A DNA stretch of 64,000 nucleotides from Taenia hydatigena (GCA_036345935.2 JADWOT020000010.1:1415456-1479455), one strand, 5' to 3'; shown: positions 49,679 through 61,714, counted from the first letter of the stretch. Made by a program: numbers and translations. Notes: generated by a model not told the origin, from the letters alone.

Positions 49679-49876
49679 GACCAGTGCCTGCATCGTCCCC
49701 CTAATGACCATCCACTGGACAATGCCCCTCCTCGGAATTGGAACTATACTATTTCCAACATGCCACATCTTAGGAAAAAGCTCCTTTCTACCGCAGTAGC
49801 ATCCGTTGCTAATAAAGCTCCTCTTTACAATCCGGACAATCCCATGACAGAACATACGGGCGCAGATGGTGTCTAG
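49679..49876 (+). CDS. Candidate terminal exon, unrecognised
   Basis: After an acceptor (ACCTTTAGTTAG) 65 codons are open to TAG at 49874. The peptide includes PPNDHPLDNAPPRNWNYT and SNMPHLRKKLLSTAVASVAN and looks coding. A frame upstream on the same strand ends at a strong donor (AAGCTG/GTAAGT, about 49513-49518), so the two could be adjacent exons. The minus strand here also has an open frame; only one is likely real. Confidence 0.25.
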   Translation, partial: DQCLHRPPNDHPLDNAPPRNWNYTISNMPHLRKKLLSTAVASVANKAPLYNPDNPMTEHTGADGV

Positions 49877-49949
49877 AAGAAAGTGGTCCTGTTGGCGCCG
49901 TCGGTGTGCCCTTACTCATAAAAGGCACTGATTGTGCTAAATAGTTCAG

Positions 49950-50198
49950 TGCGTAAATAATCTGTAGACCCTGATAAGATAAAATCAGTAAAAGTAGGCT
50001 ATTAACATTGTCAAATAGTCTTGATAATCCGTCATTTCTAAGCTGCTTAAATATTTGCGTAGATCTAGGAACATCGTACGAATTTTCCTTTCGCATACCG
50101 GTTGTTAACTGCGCAATCAGAGTTGCAATCTCAGACAGGACGCATGCACGCTTCACGAGGGTGGCCGGCTTACGAGCTTGGGAGAACGAAGGCCGCAA
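49950..50198 (-). CDS. Candidate exon, helical protein
   Basis: The minus strand is open for 129 codons down to 49809. The part at 50198-49980 is helical and well balanced (RKPATLVKRACVLSEIATL, STQIFKQLRNDGLSRLF, NVNSLLLLILSYQ). It enters through TTG after ACACTAG, so an upstream exon would be needed. No family is recognised; chance is not excluded. Confidence 0.25.
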
Positions 50199-50620
50199 CT
50201 AGTGTTTAATCAACAAAATTTAAAGGTGATAAGCCAAGCTTGGGACACAGAAGGGCCAAAGATTGTGGAGGATGCGATTGGGAGGGAGGTGGCGGTGAGG
50301 CATTGTGGTGGAGTATCAGCCTTCCAACCTTGGTCCAGCATACTTAATTCTTTCTCTTGACCTCGTCTCCCAGCCCGATTTCTCTTATCAACATATATTA
50401 GGCCGTATTTTTGTTGCATTTTAGGGCAAAACAGCCCCATTAAGGGTTTGCATGAGCTTGTTGAGTCTTGTGGGCCTCTGATCTGTGCGGTTCATTTTGA
50501 TATATCCTTTCTGTTAATGAGCAATACCTCAGGGTCAGTTTTCGTGGAATGCGATGAAGGTTAAAAAGCACTAATTGAATCGAATGTACCCTTCTAAATA
50601 AAACAAATGCAAAAGCATGC

Positions 50621-50640
50621 TTTGATTCCATGGAATCAAA
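50621..50640. repeat. Perfect 20-bp palindrome
   Basis: TTTGATTCCATGGAATCAAA is its own reverse complement. It lies in intergenic sequence and could be a binding site for a dimeric factor or a chance event. Confidence 0.6.
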
Positions 50641-50789
50641 ATATTTGTATTACTTCCCACCATTCGCTTTACAATTTTGGACATGCAGGCTATCACTTAG
50701 GTCAATTTTCTAGGTCGTTAGAGGCATTTGTGTTTGCACGTGCATCGCAAAGAATAACTGCAATCTAATATCTCTGCCAACTTTATTTT

Positions 50790-51600
50790 ATGAACAATCC
50801 ATTATTTTTCGCTCGTGCCTCTTCAGTCACTTACAACACTGCAAACTGGAACTCACCTAGAATCAAATCTGTGACAAATTTCTCGTCACTTCTGTCTGAT
50901 ACATATCAACTGCAATGTAGTAGCACAACATCCGAATAGAAAGGCTTTAAGCTGACCAAGTTTTGTAGAAATCATTTAACGAAAGCAAAAAGCAACTCAT
51001 TAAATAGCAAGGTCATCAAAGTAAGCTCACAATTCTGGCCCGCGAATGACGTCAAGAATAGTATTTTACTTTGCAAACGATGGCAACAAGACAAATTGAT
51101 TCCTTGAAACTTGCTGATTGAATTTGCATTGTCTCACGGTAAAGGTTAGGCACTCTAATTTTTAGCTGCGTTAATGAGGCAATGACCATTGGGAGTGAAT
51201 GCAGCACTTAGTAGTCAAAGACGCAAACGGTCAATGACATCGCGTTCCTTAGGATGTTTCTGCTTGTTGTGGAATGACACTACATTTAGGTAGTTAAAAG
51301 TAAATCCGCAGGTAATGCGGCGGTAATGTTTAATGCTCTATTCTTCAGTGGGACAATCTTGCAACAGTATGTGTACATGGAAATGAGGGGGCTCTAGGGT
51401 CTCGGGACTTCTGAACTTTTCCAATGGTTTTGGACTTGATGCTGGCAGTGCTATTTCATGCCTATTGAAAAAGGGACGCACAAAGTGCGCTTTGATGGCT
51501 TTGCGGATAGGGTAAAGAGCACTAACCGCAACCGAACCTTGCCAACGTGTGCCAATGTATGACAAGCAATTTGCACAAATTTTTCAAAACCACTTCCTTT
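50790..51600 (-). pseudogene. Zinc-finger unit copy at 51 kb, broken
   Basis: Weakly homologous to 22.6-23.1 and 26.9-27.4 kb over its first 400 bases. At about 51322-51187 the minus strand encodes finger b (TFNYLNVVSFH, then QKHPKERDVIDRLR, stop). The first Cys of the finger is lost. A trace of the finger a region follows at 51500-51560 (AACCGAACCTTGCC). Not functional. Confidence 0.5.
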
Positions 51601-51699
51601 GAATGGAACTAACTTGCTGGATCATTTGTAGGCACATTCATTTTCCCACTCAATTGGATAAAAGGGCTAGCTCACATTTGAGCCTAATATCAATTATTT

Positions 51700-52095
51700 T
51701 CTAAGTAAGCATGACGTCGACCATATGTCAATGCCGATGTGCGTGCGACCATGCAGGCACAGGATATCCAAACAACACTTCTTTTCTTAGATCGGGCGGG
51801 GATGTGAGTTCGTCACTCCTACTGATCGGCTTACCGTAGATAGACTTTAATGGGCTGGAGACTCTTGCATTGTGATGAAGGAAGGTCTGAGTGCGAAAAT
51901 AAACACACAGTGTTTAGCCAGTCCACAAACTAGTGAGTTATCGGTCTACTATTTCCTCCATCGGCTCTGTTCTATGCATGACCGACTGCAAAAGCGCCTT
52001 GCATCAGCAAACATTTATGACTCATATCAGTGCATGATGGTTGGGCCATATGGAAGGAGTCGTCAGGCCGGTAATGGGATTGCACAAATATCGTA
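51700..52095 (+). repeat. Zinc-finger unit flank block, 51.7 kb copy
   Basis: Homologous to 6450-6740 (same orientation) and to 17440-17730 (inverted). Its last 130 bases also match 62925-63040. Here it lies after finger b on the plus-strand map, the reverse of the order in palindrome A, so the unit has been rearranged. Confidence 0.6.
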
Positions 52096-52099
52096 GCAT

Positions 52100-52960
52100 C
52101 TTGACACTTGGCAGCTAAATGCATTAGCGATTCATGAACTCAAATTATTAACTCTACTGTGTCCGCGTTTAACCCGTGAGTAGTGTGTAATTCGTGTGTC
52201 ACGTACAGCAAAGCGTCATCTTATGCACTTCCACACTGTAGCCGACCTCATCAATTACGGAAGAATTCTGGACACAGAACACTATTCCACATTAAATCGT
52301 GCGTTCTTCATGAAACATTAGGCCGCAGAACTACCGATGAAAGCAATAAGGGCGCTTATCTATTCTTGTATTTCAGGTACAGAGTTGTGTGTGCTCGCGT
52401 ATGGACAAAAAAGCGGCTATGTGAGTAATATGAATGAGAGTGGTCGCCATTAGTCACAATGCAGTTGAACCCTGCCTATTTGTCTTGTTTTGGTGCTAAA
52501 ATCTTGCAACTTTACTAAAAATTTAAGGAGCTGTTGAATTAGGCTGGATGAAGACACTTAGAAATGAGCAATCAAATGAAGCATTTGGTCTCTGATAAAA
52601 GACGTAAATGGTAAACGTTAATCTAGGTGAGCGTAGAAAAGCGCAAAGTATTTCCAGATTCGTGAGCGCAATTAATCTGATTATAAGATCACCTTCAAAT
52701 CGGTACTAGAAAAGACGGGTGCAGCTGATGAAGAGGCGTGAACCCGATCAATCAAGGAGATGAAGGAGCATGAGCAGGAGTGGAACAAGAATCCACCATG
52801 AAAAACAAATAGAAATCATCTTGCCAACGTTGTTCGAATCATATTATGCTATTAAACACATCTACTTCTTTTCGCTTGATCCATTTCAAAGCGTTGGCCA
52901 TGCTAGAACTAACATTAATAACCTTGTCTAAGTGACAACGACCACAATCCCGACCACAAG
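52100..52960. other. Intergenic, no gene seen
   Basis: An 81-codon frame at 52183-52428 lacks any motif. The 52839-53057 minus frame overlaps the end of the F-box gene and is Cys-rich, but it lies beyond the gene's stop and poly(A) signal. Confidence 0.45.
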
Positions 52961-52979
52961 GTAGACAAAAGTGACGCCT

Positions 52980-52985
52980 TTTATT
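52980..52985 (-). terminator. Poly(A) signal AATAAA (F-box gene)
   Basis: AATAAA on the minus strand, about 20 bases past the TAA stop of the F-box gene at 53006-53008. Confidence 0.55.
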
Positions 52986-53005
52986 AACTTTGGCGCAGCA
53001 GCTAA

Positions 53006-54061
53006 TTAAATTGTAGATTCTTGCATTCTCCTCCAAATTACATCCTGACAAACCCACTCAAATATGTCTCGGCGCTTTGTGATGTGACTACCACTATCTT
53101 GCACATGCCATATTCGCCAGTTCATAGGTGCGGTTGTCAGAGGAGAGCCATCTACGAAACCGAGTTTCTCTGCATACCCCATGAAGAGGTCCATCCCACT
53201 CTCCTCCTCTCGCTTCACATCATCAATAATCACAATCCCAAATGTTTGTTTAGGTGACAAGGTCATCACTATGGCATTTAGCTCGATTACAATATCGGAG
53301 CCGTTCCTTGAAAACTGAGAAAGCTTAAGTATGTAGAGGATGCAGTCCATCGTAGCATGTTGTGCTCTTCGTCTACGCAGGCTTCCCAAGTACAGATTAC
53401 CATGAAATATGCATTTTTTTTTAACATCCGGAGCGAAACTATAGACATACAAAGGAAACTCGTAACGAAACGCTTGAACATACACCGTTGTACGACGCGT
53501 GGAATTCACTATGCTCAGAAATACATTGCTGTTTACATGCAATGGAAGAATGGGGTGGTCAGGATTCCCTCTTCTTGCCATGACGGAAATCAAAAGAAGA
53601 CAGTTGACTGTTTCATATGAACCGTAAGGAGCTCGAATTGACGAGAACTGGAGATCAAACTGCATCTGGTGAAAGTGTTGCTCAATAGCTTTGCAAATGC
53701 TTGTGTGGGACGGGGTTCGCGAACCTGAATATAGCGCTTTGCAGACTCAGTTGTCAATCCACTTCCACTTGCTAATGTATGAATAGGGTCGTTTTATAAA
53801 GAGAATCCAATACCAGCTAGGAATTGCCGTGCAAATACTGGCAATATCCACAGCGTTGAGGTATCTGCATAACTGTTCAACTAAATCTTGACAAAGATCC
53901 GTTATCTTCTTATCATGCGGCTTTACCTACAAAAACGCCTTTTAATATTTTATGCATGATGAGCTACGGGACGTAGAAAACACCTAGACTTGAGTTTATA
54001 GGTAAACTGAGCAAAGGACATTTTAGAAAGCTGGAGGAATGCAACTTACTTCCAAGTCCAT
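53006..54061 (-). CDS. F-box protein gene, two exons, one in-frame TGA
   Basis: Exon 1 has ATG at 54061 (G at -3, G at +4), codes Met-Asp-Leu-Glu and ends at a consensus donor GAA/GTAAGT. A 123-base intron ends TTTTTGTAG at 53927. Exon 2 (53926-53006) codes 306 residues in one frame. Residues 10-40 of it match an F-box: DLVEQLCRYLNAVDIASIC followed by IPSWYWI, the Leu/Asp/Trp pattern that binds Skp1 in SCF ubiquitin ligases. At codon 60 of the exon a TGA (53747-53749) interrupts; the frame then stays open for 246 codons to TAA. No splice pair I tried removes the TGA and keeps frame. The C-terminal part, presumably for substrate binding, has strand-rich stretches (QTFGIVIIDDVKREEE) and a Trp-rich end; no repeat family is recognised. 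Options are a young pseudogene, a Trp or Arg codon hit by sequencing error, or an unusual readthrough. The 246-codon run is far beyond chance. Confidence 0.6.
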
Positions 54062-54235
54062 ATCACGATTTCTGGCAGACGCCTTTAAACTCACGCAGGG
54101 TGAGTAAAGTAGGAATGCATAATGGACTGCAAATCTTCTCTGCAGCTGAATAACGATAGTTACACAACACTTAGAGCAGTATTTAAATGCTGTTTACGGA
54201 GTGGCTACATTTTCTTTGCAGATGATAAATCACAC

Positions 54236-54457
54236 CTCGTCGTGAGCAATAAAGCAAGCATTTCCTGACTCGACTTCCAAAACGATGGATTGGGACAGTA
54301 GTAGCAGATTTTTTGTATCAGATCGTAAGTGAGTCTGTCCAGTATCTGCTGCTGTCAACGGCATGTGCCACAGTTGAAGGTTTCTTCCCTGATTGATGAC
54401 TTGATGGCTACATACATGGACTAAAGATTGTTTGTCGTCATCAAACGTGATTTCCAT
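54236..54457 (-). CDS. Possible upstream exon near the F-box gene
   Basis: This frame runs from an ATG at 54457 to a donor-like GACGAG/GTGTGA at 54235. The peptide (MEITFDDDKQSLVHVC, later NLLLLSQSIVLEVESGN) looks plausible. An acceptor ATTCAG before CTGCAGAGA, 90 bases on, would join in phase to a frame that runs into Met-Asp-Leu-Glu of the F-box gene. This would add about 100 residues upstream. Seventy-five open codons alone are not significant. Confidence 0.25.
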
Positions 54458-54459
54458 CT

Positions 54460-56513
54460 CAGTTGTTCAGGCAAACTTTTAATCTGGAAATTCGACAAGG
54501 CTGATGTATTATTAAATTGGCTAGTTGCTTATTTTGAGCAGCATTAATGTGCACCTAAATTTGATGTGAATCAGTGGACAAATGCTCCGGAATCTTCCCC
54601 AAGACAATTTGCACTAGGATATTAAACTTCCTCCTTCCTTTTGACTCGCTTCCACACTATAGGAGAAATTCCATTCTTACGCCTTCCAACCTTGAAGAAA
54701 GAATTCGCTGACATGGTCCATTTGTGTGTGGCGATTCCATTCTAGACGAAGACACTGTTTTGATACTCTGCATTCATCCTTAACCAGGTAGAATCAAACC
54801 AGCAAACGAATAAGCTTATTTCCGTATTCTGCTTCGTAAGCGTTTTAAGGCCCAATAAAGATCTTTCTGAGCAAATGGACTTCGAACCTCATTTTTATCC
54901 ATCCGAACTCCTTGAGCTATATTTGCATATTCAAGCTGACTTCTATTTGATTCCGCTTAGCTAATGTGGGTTGCTGTTTCTGCCCAACCTATTCACAGCC
55001 AATACACAATTACTTATTTGTGTGAATAGTAAATTGTGTCTATCAAGCTATAACTCACGCTAGGATGCCTGCTAATTTGCCACTTTAGCGGCTTTCCTCT
55101 CTCATCGCACTCGCAAATAAGGCAAAACTGTTCATACCGATTTCGAAAAGCCGATAGCATTACAAAAAAAATAAGATTAATTCTTGTGGATCACATAAAT
55201 TTGTGAGCTTTAACCACTTCCTAAGCATAGTTGTATGCTTTCAGCTGAGCTAAAGGTCATAGTGACAAGAATATTGTCTACTTCAACACTGGGAGCGGCA
55301 ACAATTGATGTTTGAAGGAATGAAAGAAGGTGAACTTCGTCACTTACTAAACACGCGTAGCAACCCGGCTACGCAAAGGGCTCTGCTTACGTAAAAGTGT
55401 TATTAAGTTGGCAAATATGGCGTATCTGAGACGATATAGGAGCATTGCGAATCGCAGCAGAGTAGTTGAAGGAGCTTATCAAGATGTTATCCGGAGGCGA
55501 ACGCATGTACATGCGTCTCAGCAAGCGAAAATGCCATGAAATCTGCTTCGCACTCTCTTTTATGCATTTAGTGTTGCCCGATTACCGTCCCACGACTAGA
55601 ACAAAGATTCTAGGCATCTTGGCGTGCGTTTCTCTTGAGCAGACGCTTAGCGTAATAATTATTGTTGCTGATGTGATTGGGAGGGAGGAATAGTGAATGG
55701 ACTTCTTTATACGTGTCTTCCAACAAATTGACATTGTAAAGGACATTCTGATGGTGACTGCATCAGTACATCACTAATCGCAGGAACATATTTGACAAGG
55801 CGTGGCAAGAGGCATGAAGGCGAACTCAAGCCCATGAGTGTCGATTGGATACAGCGTCACCGGAATCATTCTACTGTTCGGACCAGTTTACTTATCTACT
55901 TCGAATTCAACCATCAATAACAAAAGCGTTTCTCCCTTACGTGATTGCCGTCTTATCTGTATTTGATCCGCAAATCTGTTGTGGCGCGATGGCCAGGCAC
56001 TTTACACAGGCATCAGACTTGTCGCTGAAGCTATTTTGGCGTAATCATTATAATGCTAGAAGCGCTTGCATCATTTACGGACTTTGTTAAGAAGTCCGAG
56101 GTTTGCAGTTCATTAGTCAATGAAAAAAAATAATTCCAATGGGTTCAGTGAGTATGGTTTAGTCATCGCTGCTTTGCGGCCGATCTTTTACATTGTTTGT
56201 GGGTTAAGGAGACACCAGGAACTAAGGGATATTAATTAGCAATGCAACTGATTTAACCGGCGAAAATGTGGAAGTGACTCTATCTGCACCCGTATGTTTG
56301 AGACTCGTATCCACTTAGTTCTGAGGACAGTTTCACGATTTGTCTCCATGGCTTAGAGAGCACAAAGAATGCCTGATCGTCCGCCTGTTGATCACCCCAT
56401 TAAGGAATAAATCAAAACTTGTTTTACATTTATCCGCGATCCCCAATAAGTGCTATTTGATGCCCGAAAAATCTTGCCGCTATAATTGTAACGCATTTTT
56501 TGTTCGGCTGGTG
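54460..56513. other. Intergenic, no gene seen
   Basis: Frames of 75-81 codons at 55466 and 55845 have no recognisable feature. The stretch ends at the inner border of palindrome B. Confidence 0.5.
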
Positions 56514-57221
56514 GTTTCCACTGCGACCACTTGATGGACCACGTTGTCTGTGCTGTGTGAGCTGGCCTTTAAGCCTGCCAACGACATCCGATTCCAATCT
56601 ACTTGTTGATTATGCATATTTCTCTTTAAGTAATTTGCTTTCTTTGGTCTTGGAGGAGGACTCAGGCTGCTACATTAGTGACAGCGGGAAACAGACCCGA
56701 CTTTTAAGGATCTTCAGCCTGATTTATTCCGTCTATGACAACCTTTAGCGGTGCGAAAGAATTGATAATGCTTCGGATGGAAGAAGTGCTGGCATCTCAG
56801 CAGAGAGATCCTTAACTTACAGGCACAGAGACGTCAGCAATGTGGCCATGCGCTAAACTCTGTCTCCACGGAGTTGTTGGCTCTGCTTTCAAGCCAGCGT
56901 TCCAAAGTCAACCTCTGGACACACCTGGCGGTCAGCAAAACTATCTGCACCTGAATGAAATCGACCTTTTACGGTCGTAGGAAAACTCACTTGCAATTCT
57001 TTGGCAATATGTGCCTGCAGTCTGGAATACAAGAATTTGGTTGTTAATAGTGCTCACTACCTTGCCATTGGTATTCTAGTCTACTAGCAAAAAAACTGAG
57101 CTATTGTGAAGTTTATACGAGAGGGGTTAATCGCAATCTAATGTAACGTCATTTGGCATTTTCACGTTCCACTAGTGCAAATTTTAGGCAACGAATGCAA
57201 ATTTTGTCAGTTTTGCGAGAT

Positions 57222-57249
57222 GTATTTATTTATTATTTATTTATTATAA
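57222..57249 (-). repeat. (AATA)n simple repeat, B right arm
   Basis: Inverted counterpart of the tract at 25653-25682, slightly different in length. Confidence 0.85.
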
Positions 57250-59489
57250 AAGTTGAAACGGCGCAGTGAACCCACAGCATAGGGACATGCTAATTTTACT
57301 GACTAATAATGAGCTGAGCACAAATTAGTCCATTTAGTTGTTGCTAGCTTCAAAGTATCCTGCGTTCCAAAGAAAAGGTTTTCGCAGTTTTTATTAGCTA
57401 AACCCGAAATTCGTACATTTTCATGTATATTAATGCAACAACATGGTGATATTCTTGAAATTTTACGCTTTCTCTGCGTTGTCGAGGAGAGCATTAGCGA
57501 TTCATTTGCAGCTCGCGCTTACTGGACAGAGACAAAATGTTAGAACCTAATATACTTGGTTAAAATTTTTAATTCGAAAAATACTTTAAAAACAAACTCT
57601 TATTACTTTAAATTTGCCAAGCACTCTTGAGTTTTCCGTTTGTTAAATTTCAAAGCATCTACCTGCTTCGCAGTCTCAGTCTGCGAGTGTCATTACCACT
57701 CTATGCAAAACATGTGCATGTTTGCTAGCCAATCTTTGGTCATCTGTAAAACTCTTCATGATAACGCCAGGTTTAAAGACCTATAGGCTCAGCAAAATTG
57801 GACTGTTTCTCTATCAGACATCATCAAATGTCATGTCTTGGGCTTTCTATAAAGGAGGCTAAGCTTGCGTTATGCCAAACAGACTCTCACCACATTGGTA
57901 AGCCTAATAAATAACGAGTACTTTATTCCACGCTCACCAGGTAAATTAGCCTTCTAGACACACCACTCAGTAATTGAAATCAAGGCTACTGAGTAGTTGT
58001 TGACGATGCATTGCCATCATGGTTGCAAATGCAAAAGGCAAACATTTGATTAGGTCGTCGGAATGTTATGCTATTTTATTGTGCTATGTGTAAGGTCTGT
58101 GATTAAGACCGGACACTAGATTCGCTTCACCTCTATGGAACTCGCATAGATGATTATGTTTCGTCGTTCATTAAAAAGGAGAGATTCGGTCTCTCAAACA
58201 TTGCTCCCACTCTCGCTATAGGCAAGTTTAACATTATCCGTGTAGGTGTGTGAAATGGAGTTGAAATTGAGATAACCCTTTTGTTTTCCGAAATAATGCT
58301 CAGTTTTGTTTGGATTGTTAAAAGCTTATTGATGAGAATTCTTCAACTTTTCGTGACCAGTCAGTTAAGATTTTTACAACTATTTCATATCATGGCAATT
58401 TTAGGCTATATAGTCCTTGCCAATTATTTTCATTTCTGAAGTAGAATCCGCAATACCAAGATTGCAGAATTTACTTTCGAGCTAATTTAAACGTTACACG
58501 GATAGCTCGTTTGCGTTGACGTCGTAAATATTTGCACGTCAATACTAAGCTGGGAGTAGATATATCTCTTGCGGGACCCATATTCATGCATGTACAAATT
58601 GAAGTGGATTAAAATTAATTAAATATAATCACATTATACTTGGCATCCGAGCAGGAATTGAAGCAATCCGAATAATTATGAATAATTGTTTTTGCCTAAA
58701 CAGCGCAGCTCTGATAGAATTGACTGTCCAGCAGATAGATCTTGGCTGCAAACGTATTAAATCATGTGTCTGATGATCCTGTAGTGAGTGTTACCTTCGG
58801 CTTTATCTGTCAAGATAGTGTGCGACCTAAGCAAACCTAAACCAAGGTCGTAAAGATTCTGCCACAAAAAGGCGTTAACGTGCAGTGTAAAAATAATCCC
58901 TAAAAGGCAAAGCATGATCAGCGCGTTTTGCTGTAAGCGCTCGAAATTTATTTCCAAGAGAGTGGTTGGCAGAAGAAAGGCAAAAGTATGATCGTGACTT
59001 GGTTTGCACCCAAACCAATGGAAGTGTGTGCTACCCTCGGGAGATGGCATAAATGCGAAATGTAATTGGTCGGTGTGGCTAAGATGGCATGAGGTAAAGC
59101 TTGCGCTCTCAGTAGGCATGCCGTACCACTCAAGCACTGGGATCATCACGTTGGAAATAAAGGGACAGATTTAAATGTTCCGAGACTACAATGATGAAAC
59201 CATAGGCTTTTTGAGTCGTAAATATGGAACAAAGAAGAACCAAATCAATCGAAAAAATTGTTTAAAGTATAGAGAAGAAAATAAAAAATGCAGAATTTAT
59301 ATTAAATCATAAAAGGAGTTACGTGTCGAAGTGGGTGGAGTAGAGCAAGATCAGAGTTGTATAAGAGATTGAGCAAACACAGGCTTGAGTAGCTGGAGGA
59401 GATCGTTGGCAAGACGAAGTATTGCGCGGGTAAAATGCGATGTGATGATGTAGAGAAGGACATGTGAGCAGTTAAGGTCTGAAGGCGAA

Positions 59490-59800
59490 TTAAAATGTAT
59501 TGTGCGTAATTAGGTACACAGCATCATACCTGGCGTCACAGAAAATGCAAGTTCTAATACGCTTTTGAAAGTGGAGCGCCACACAAAGGCACACGCGGTT
59601 GGGTTTGAATTGTATTCCATGCTGTGCCTTTTTAAGTAATACCAAACACATGCCTGTTACGTTCCTGTTCCACTGAAGATGAAAACGTGTCCCCGGTATC
59701 AAATTTTGAAATATTTAAAAAGCCAAGTGTTCTTAGAAATCAGTGTGTCTTCATTTGCATTCGCTTGAAGGGACGCAAGGGTGCTCTACTAAAGAAAAGC
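59490..59800 (+). pseudogene. Zinc-finger unit remnant in right arm of palindrome B
   Basis: This is the inverted copy of the 23.1-23.4 kb part of the remnant, with the same broken finger. The upstream part was removed with the 544-bp block. No coding capacity remains. Confidence 0.5.
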
Positions 59801-60211
59801 AATGCATAATTAAACACTCATGTTGGCTGTCTTAGTTCAAATTAGCTAATCAGCTCACCTGAGATTAGACTAGATGGTAAAGTACGCAGGGGATAGCATA
59901 ATGTGAATGGGCTCTATGTAGCGATGATTCCAAAGTTTGTAGTTATTCATGCAAAGCTGTCGTAATCGCACCATGTAGCTACATTATTCAGTCCCTCACC
60001 TCTCCCCTTCCTTCACTCTCTACCTTCCTCTCAATTTCCCACGCCTTGGCTTTCAGTGCAAAGTGCAATTTATGAAGTATGAGCTCTTGTGTTTAGCGAA
60101 CAATAGGAGCCCATCATTTAGCTAATTAATCAAACCTGACTGCTTCACATGAAAGCAGTGCACCTTGAGCAGAGAGATCTGGGCCATGATTCCTGTTTGG
60201 CCTACATTAAG

Positions 60212-61295
60212 CGAAAGGTGGTGCTAGAGCTGCTTAACGGAGGAACGCAAGAACCACTTTACTCCACGTTTGGAACTTGAGTGTGGTTAGGTCAAGGAAA
60301 AATATCTAGTTGCATCAGATGCCTTTCCCAAACACACGATAAAGCATTGCCATAGATTAGTAGCGAATATAATGGATGGTGCCGTGATGACAAATAATTG
60401 CATTTTGTGCTGCATTCCGAGTGCATATGAAGAAGCGCCTGCAATCTTAAAATTTCAACAATCTAAGGCATGCCATTTTATTAAGCTTTAGTGAAAAACA
60501 TAACTCTGGGTTTGACAGTTAATTCTTGAAGCATTCACATATTTACCACACATGTGTGGAGCTACAAGGCTATCTGGATCGGTGTCAACTGAAGTTATCG
60601 TTGGTGATATTGTAGAAAGAGGGTGCATCCTACTTCGGCACAAATGCGCAAATCCACATGCAAAACGTAATTGTGACCGTAAGCTCTACCACTGAATACG
60701 TGTAGCACTTCAATTGCAAAGGCATTGGTAGGTCAGATGGTATGCGAAACGTGCCATGAGAGCGACTTTTATGCAACGGGATTGACAAGGGGTTCTGCTA
60801 CCTGCAAAGCTCAAATTGTCATTATCCTTGCCTTACTGACCTCCATTGTTATGAAATGCTATGGTTGGAAAAGCATTAGAATGGACTGCAGGGCTATAGA
60901 CAAGACAAATCCACCACTCGATAGACGTATGCCCCTAACGCACGCGAGCCGCAACTATCCGTCGGCATCTCGCTGAGGCATTTGCCTTGCCATCATTGCT
61001 ACACTTGATGCCCAGCAAAAATGCGTGTAAATAGTGTCCTTGATGGTAATCATGGGGCACCTCGGTCAAGTTGCACAAGGCCAATGGATCTTTGAAGTTG
61101 CATTAATATGCGCCAGCACAAAGGGAACGGGAAGAGACACGGATGCGGAGGTTATTAATCAATGCGATTGCATCAGACAGCCCAACTTTATTAGCATGAC
61201 TAATTCTTTATCCCCTAATCAACTGCTGCCACTAACAGATGCACCTTTATTGTGCCACAAGTACTCAAGTTGGGTCAGCGTAAGGTCAAGTTTGG
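60212..61295 (+). other. 1084-bp block missing from the left arm of palindrome B
   Basis: In the left arm the two flanks join through a GC dinucleotide at 22152-22153. Here 1084 bases lie between them. There are no terminal repeats or target duplication, so a deletion in the left arm is as likely as an insertion here. Two open frames of 83 and 95 codons inside it show no recognisable feature. Confidence 0.8.
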
Positions 61296-61714
61296 CATAT
61301 ATATCCGTAATGCGGACTTGACGTGTCTCAGATACGGCCATCTATCACTTCACGTGCCACACACGACCCAGTTCAACTGTAAAGCATCTGTCTTCGTTCA
61401 AAAATGCTGTCGTCATTTAGAATTGGTAGTCATGGCACAAAGTTCACGATGATCGTTCTGGTTATTTCGCACTAGTGAACATCGTCTGCGAGATGACGCT
61501 TGGGATTATGTACAATCCCTTAGGCAGCTCATCAAGGCATGAAGTTAGTTTGCCTCTCACAGTGTCTTGATTCCCCATGTCTAGCACTCTCGCACTCTTT
61601 ATAATGTAATTTAGAAGGGAAGCATGTGGCTCTCTAACTGTGTACAAGGCAGTCCTAATTTGCTTCTGTGGCGAACTGCTGTATATATATTATCACACAA
61701 CTTGAAATACGATA

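Larger units (their letters stand above)
56514..61714 (-). repeat. Palindrome B, right arm
   Basis: This is the partner of 21734-26413. It runs from a border near 56514 to 61714, where the partner meets the N gap. Compared with the left arm it lacks 544 bases (22579-23122) and has 1084 extra bases (60212-61295). No open frame in it is both long and conserved with the partner. Confidence 0.93.

Noticed and set aside
52839..53057. Cys-rich minus frame (CLPCGRDCGRC) at the end of the F-box gene
   Set aside because: It overlaps the F-box stop in another frame and lies past its poly(A) signal; no splice route joins them.
53747..53749. TGA as a selenocysteine codon in the F-box gene
   Set aside because: F-box proteins are not known selenoproteins, the poly(A) signal follows the stop by 20 bases, and there is no room for a SECIS element in such a short 3' UTR.
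61034..61321. 95-codon plus frame in the right-arm-specific block
   Set aside because: Chance length; it has no motif and crosses the border of the block.
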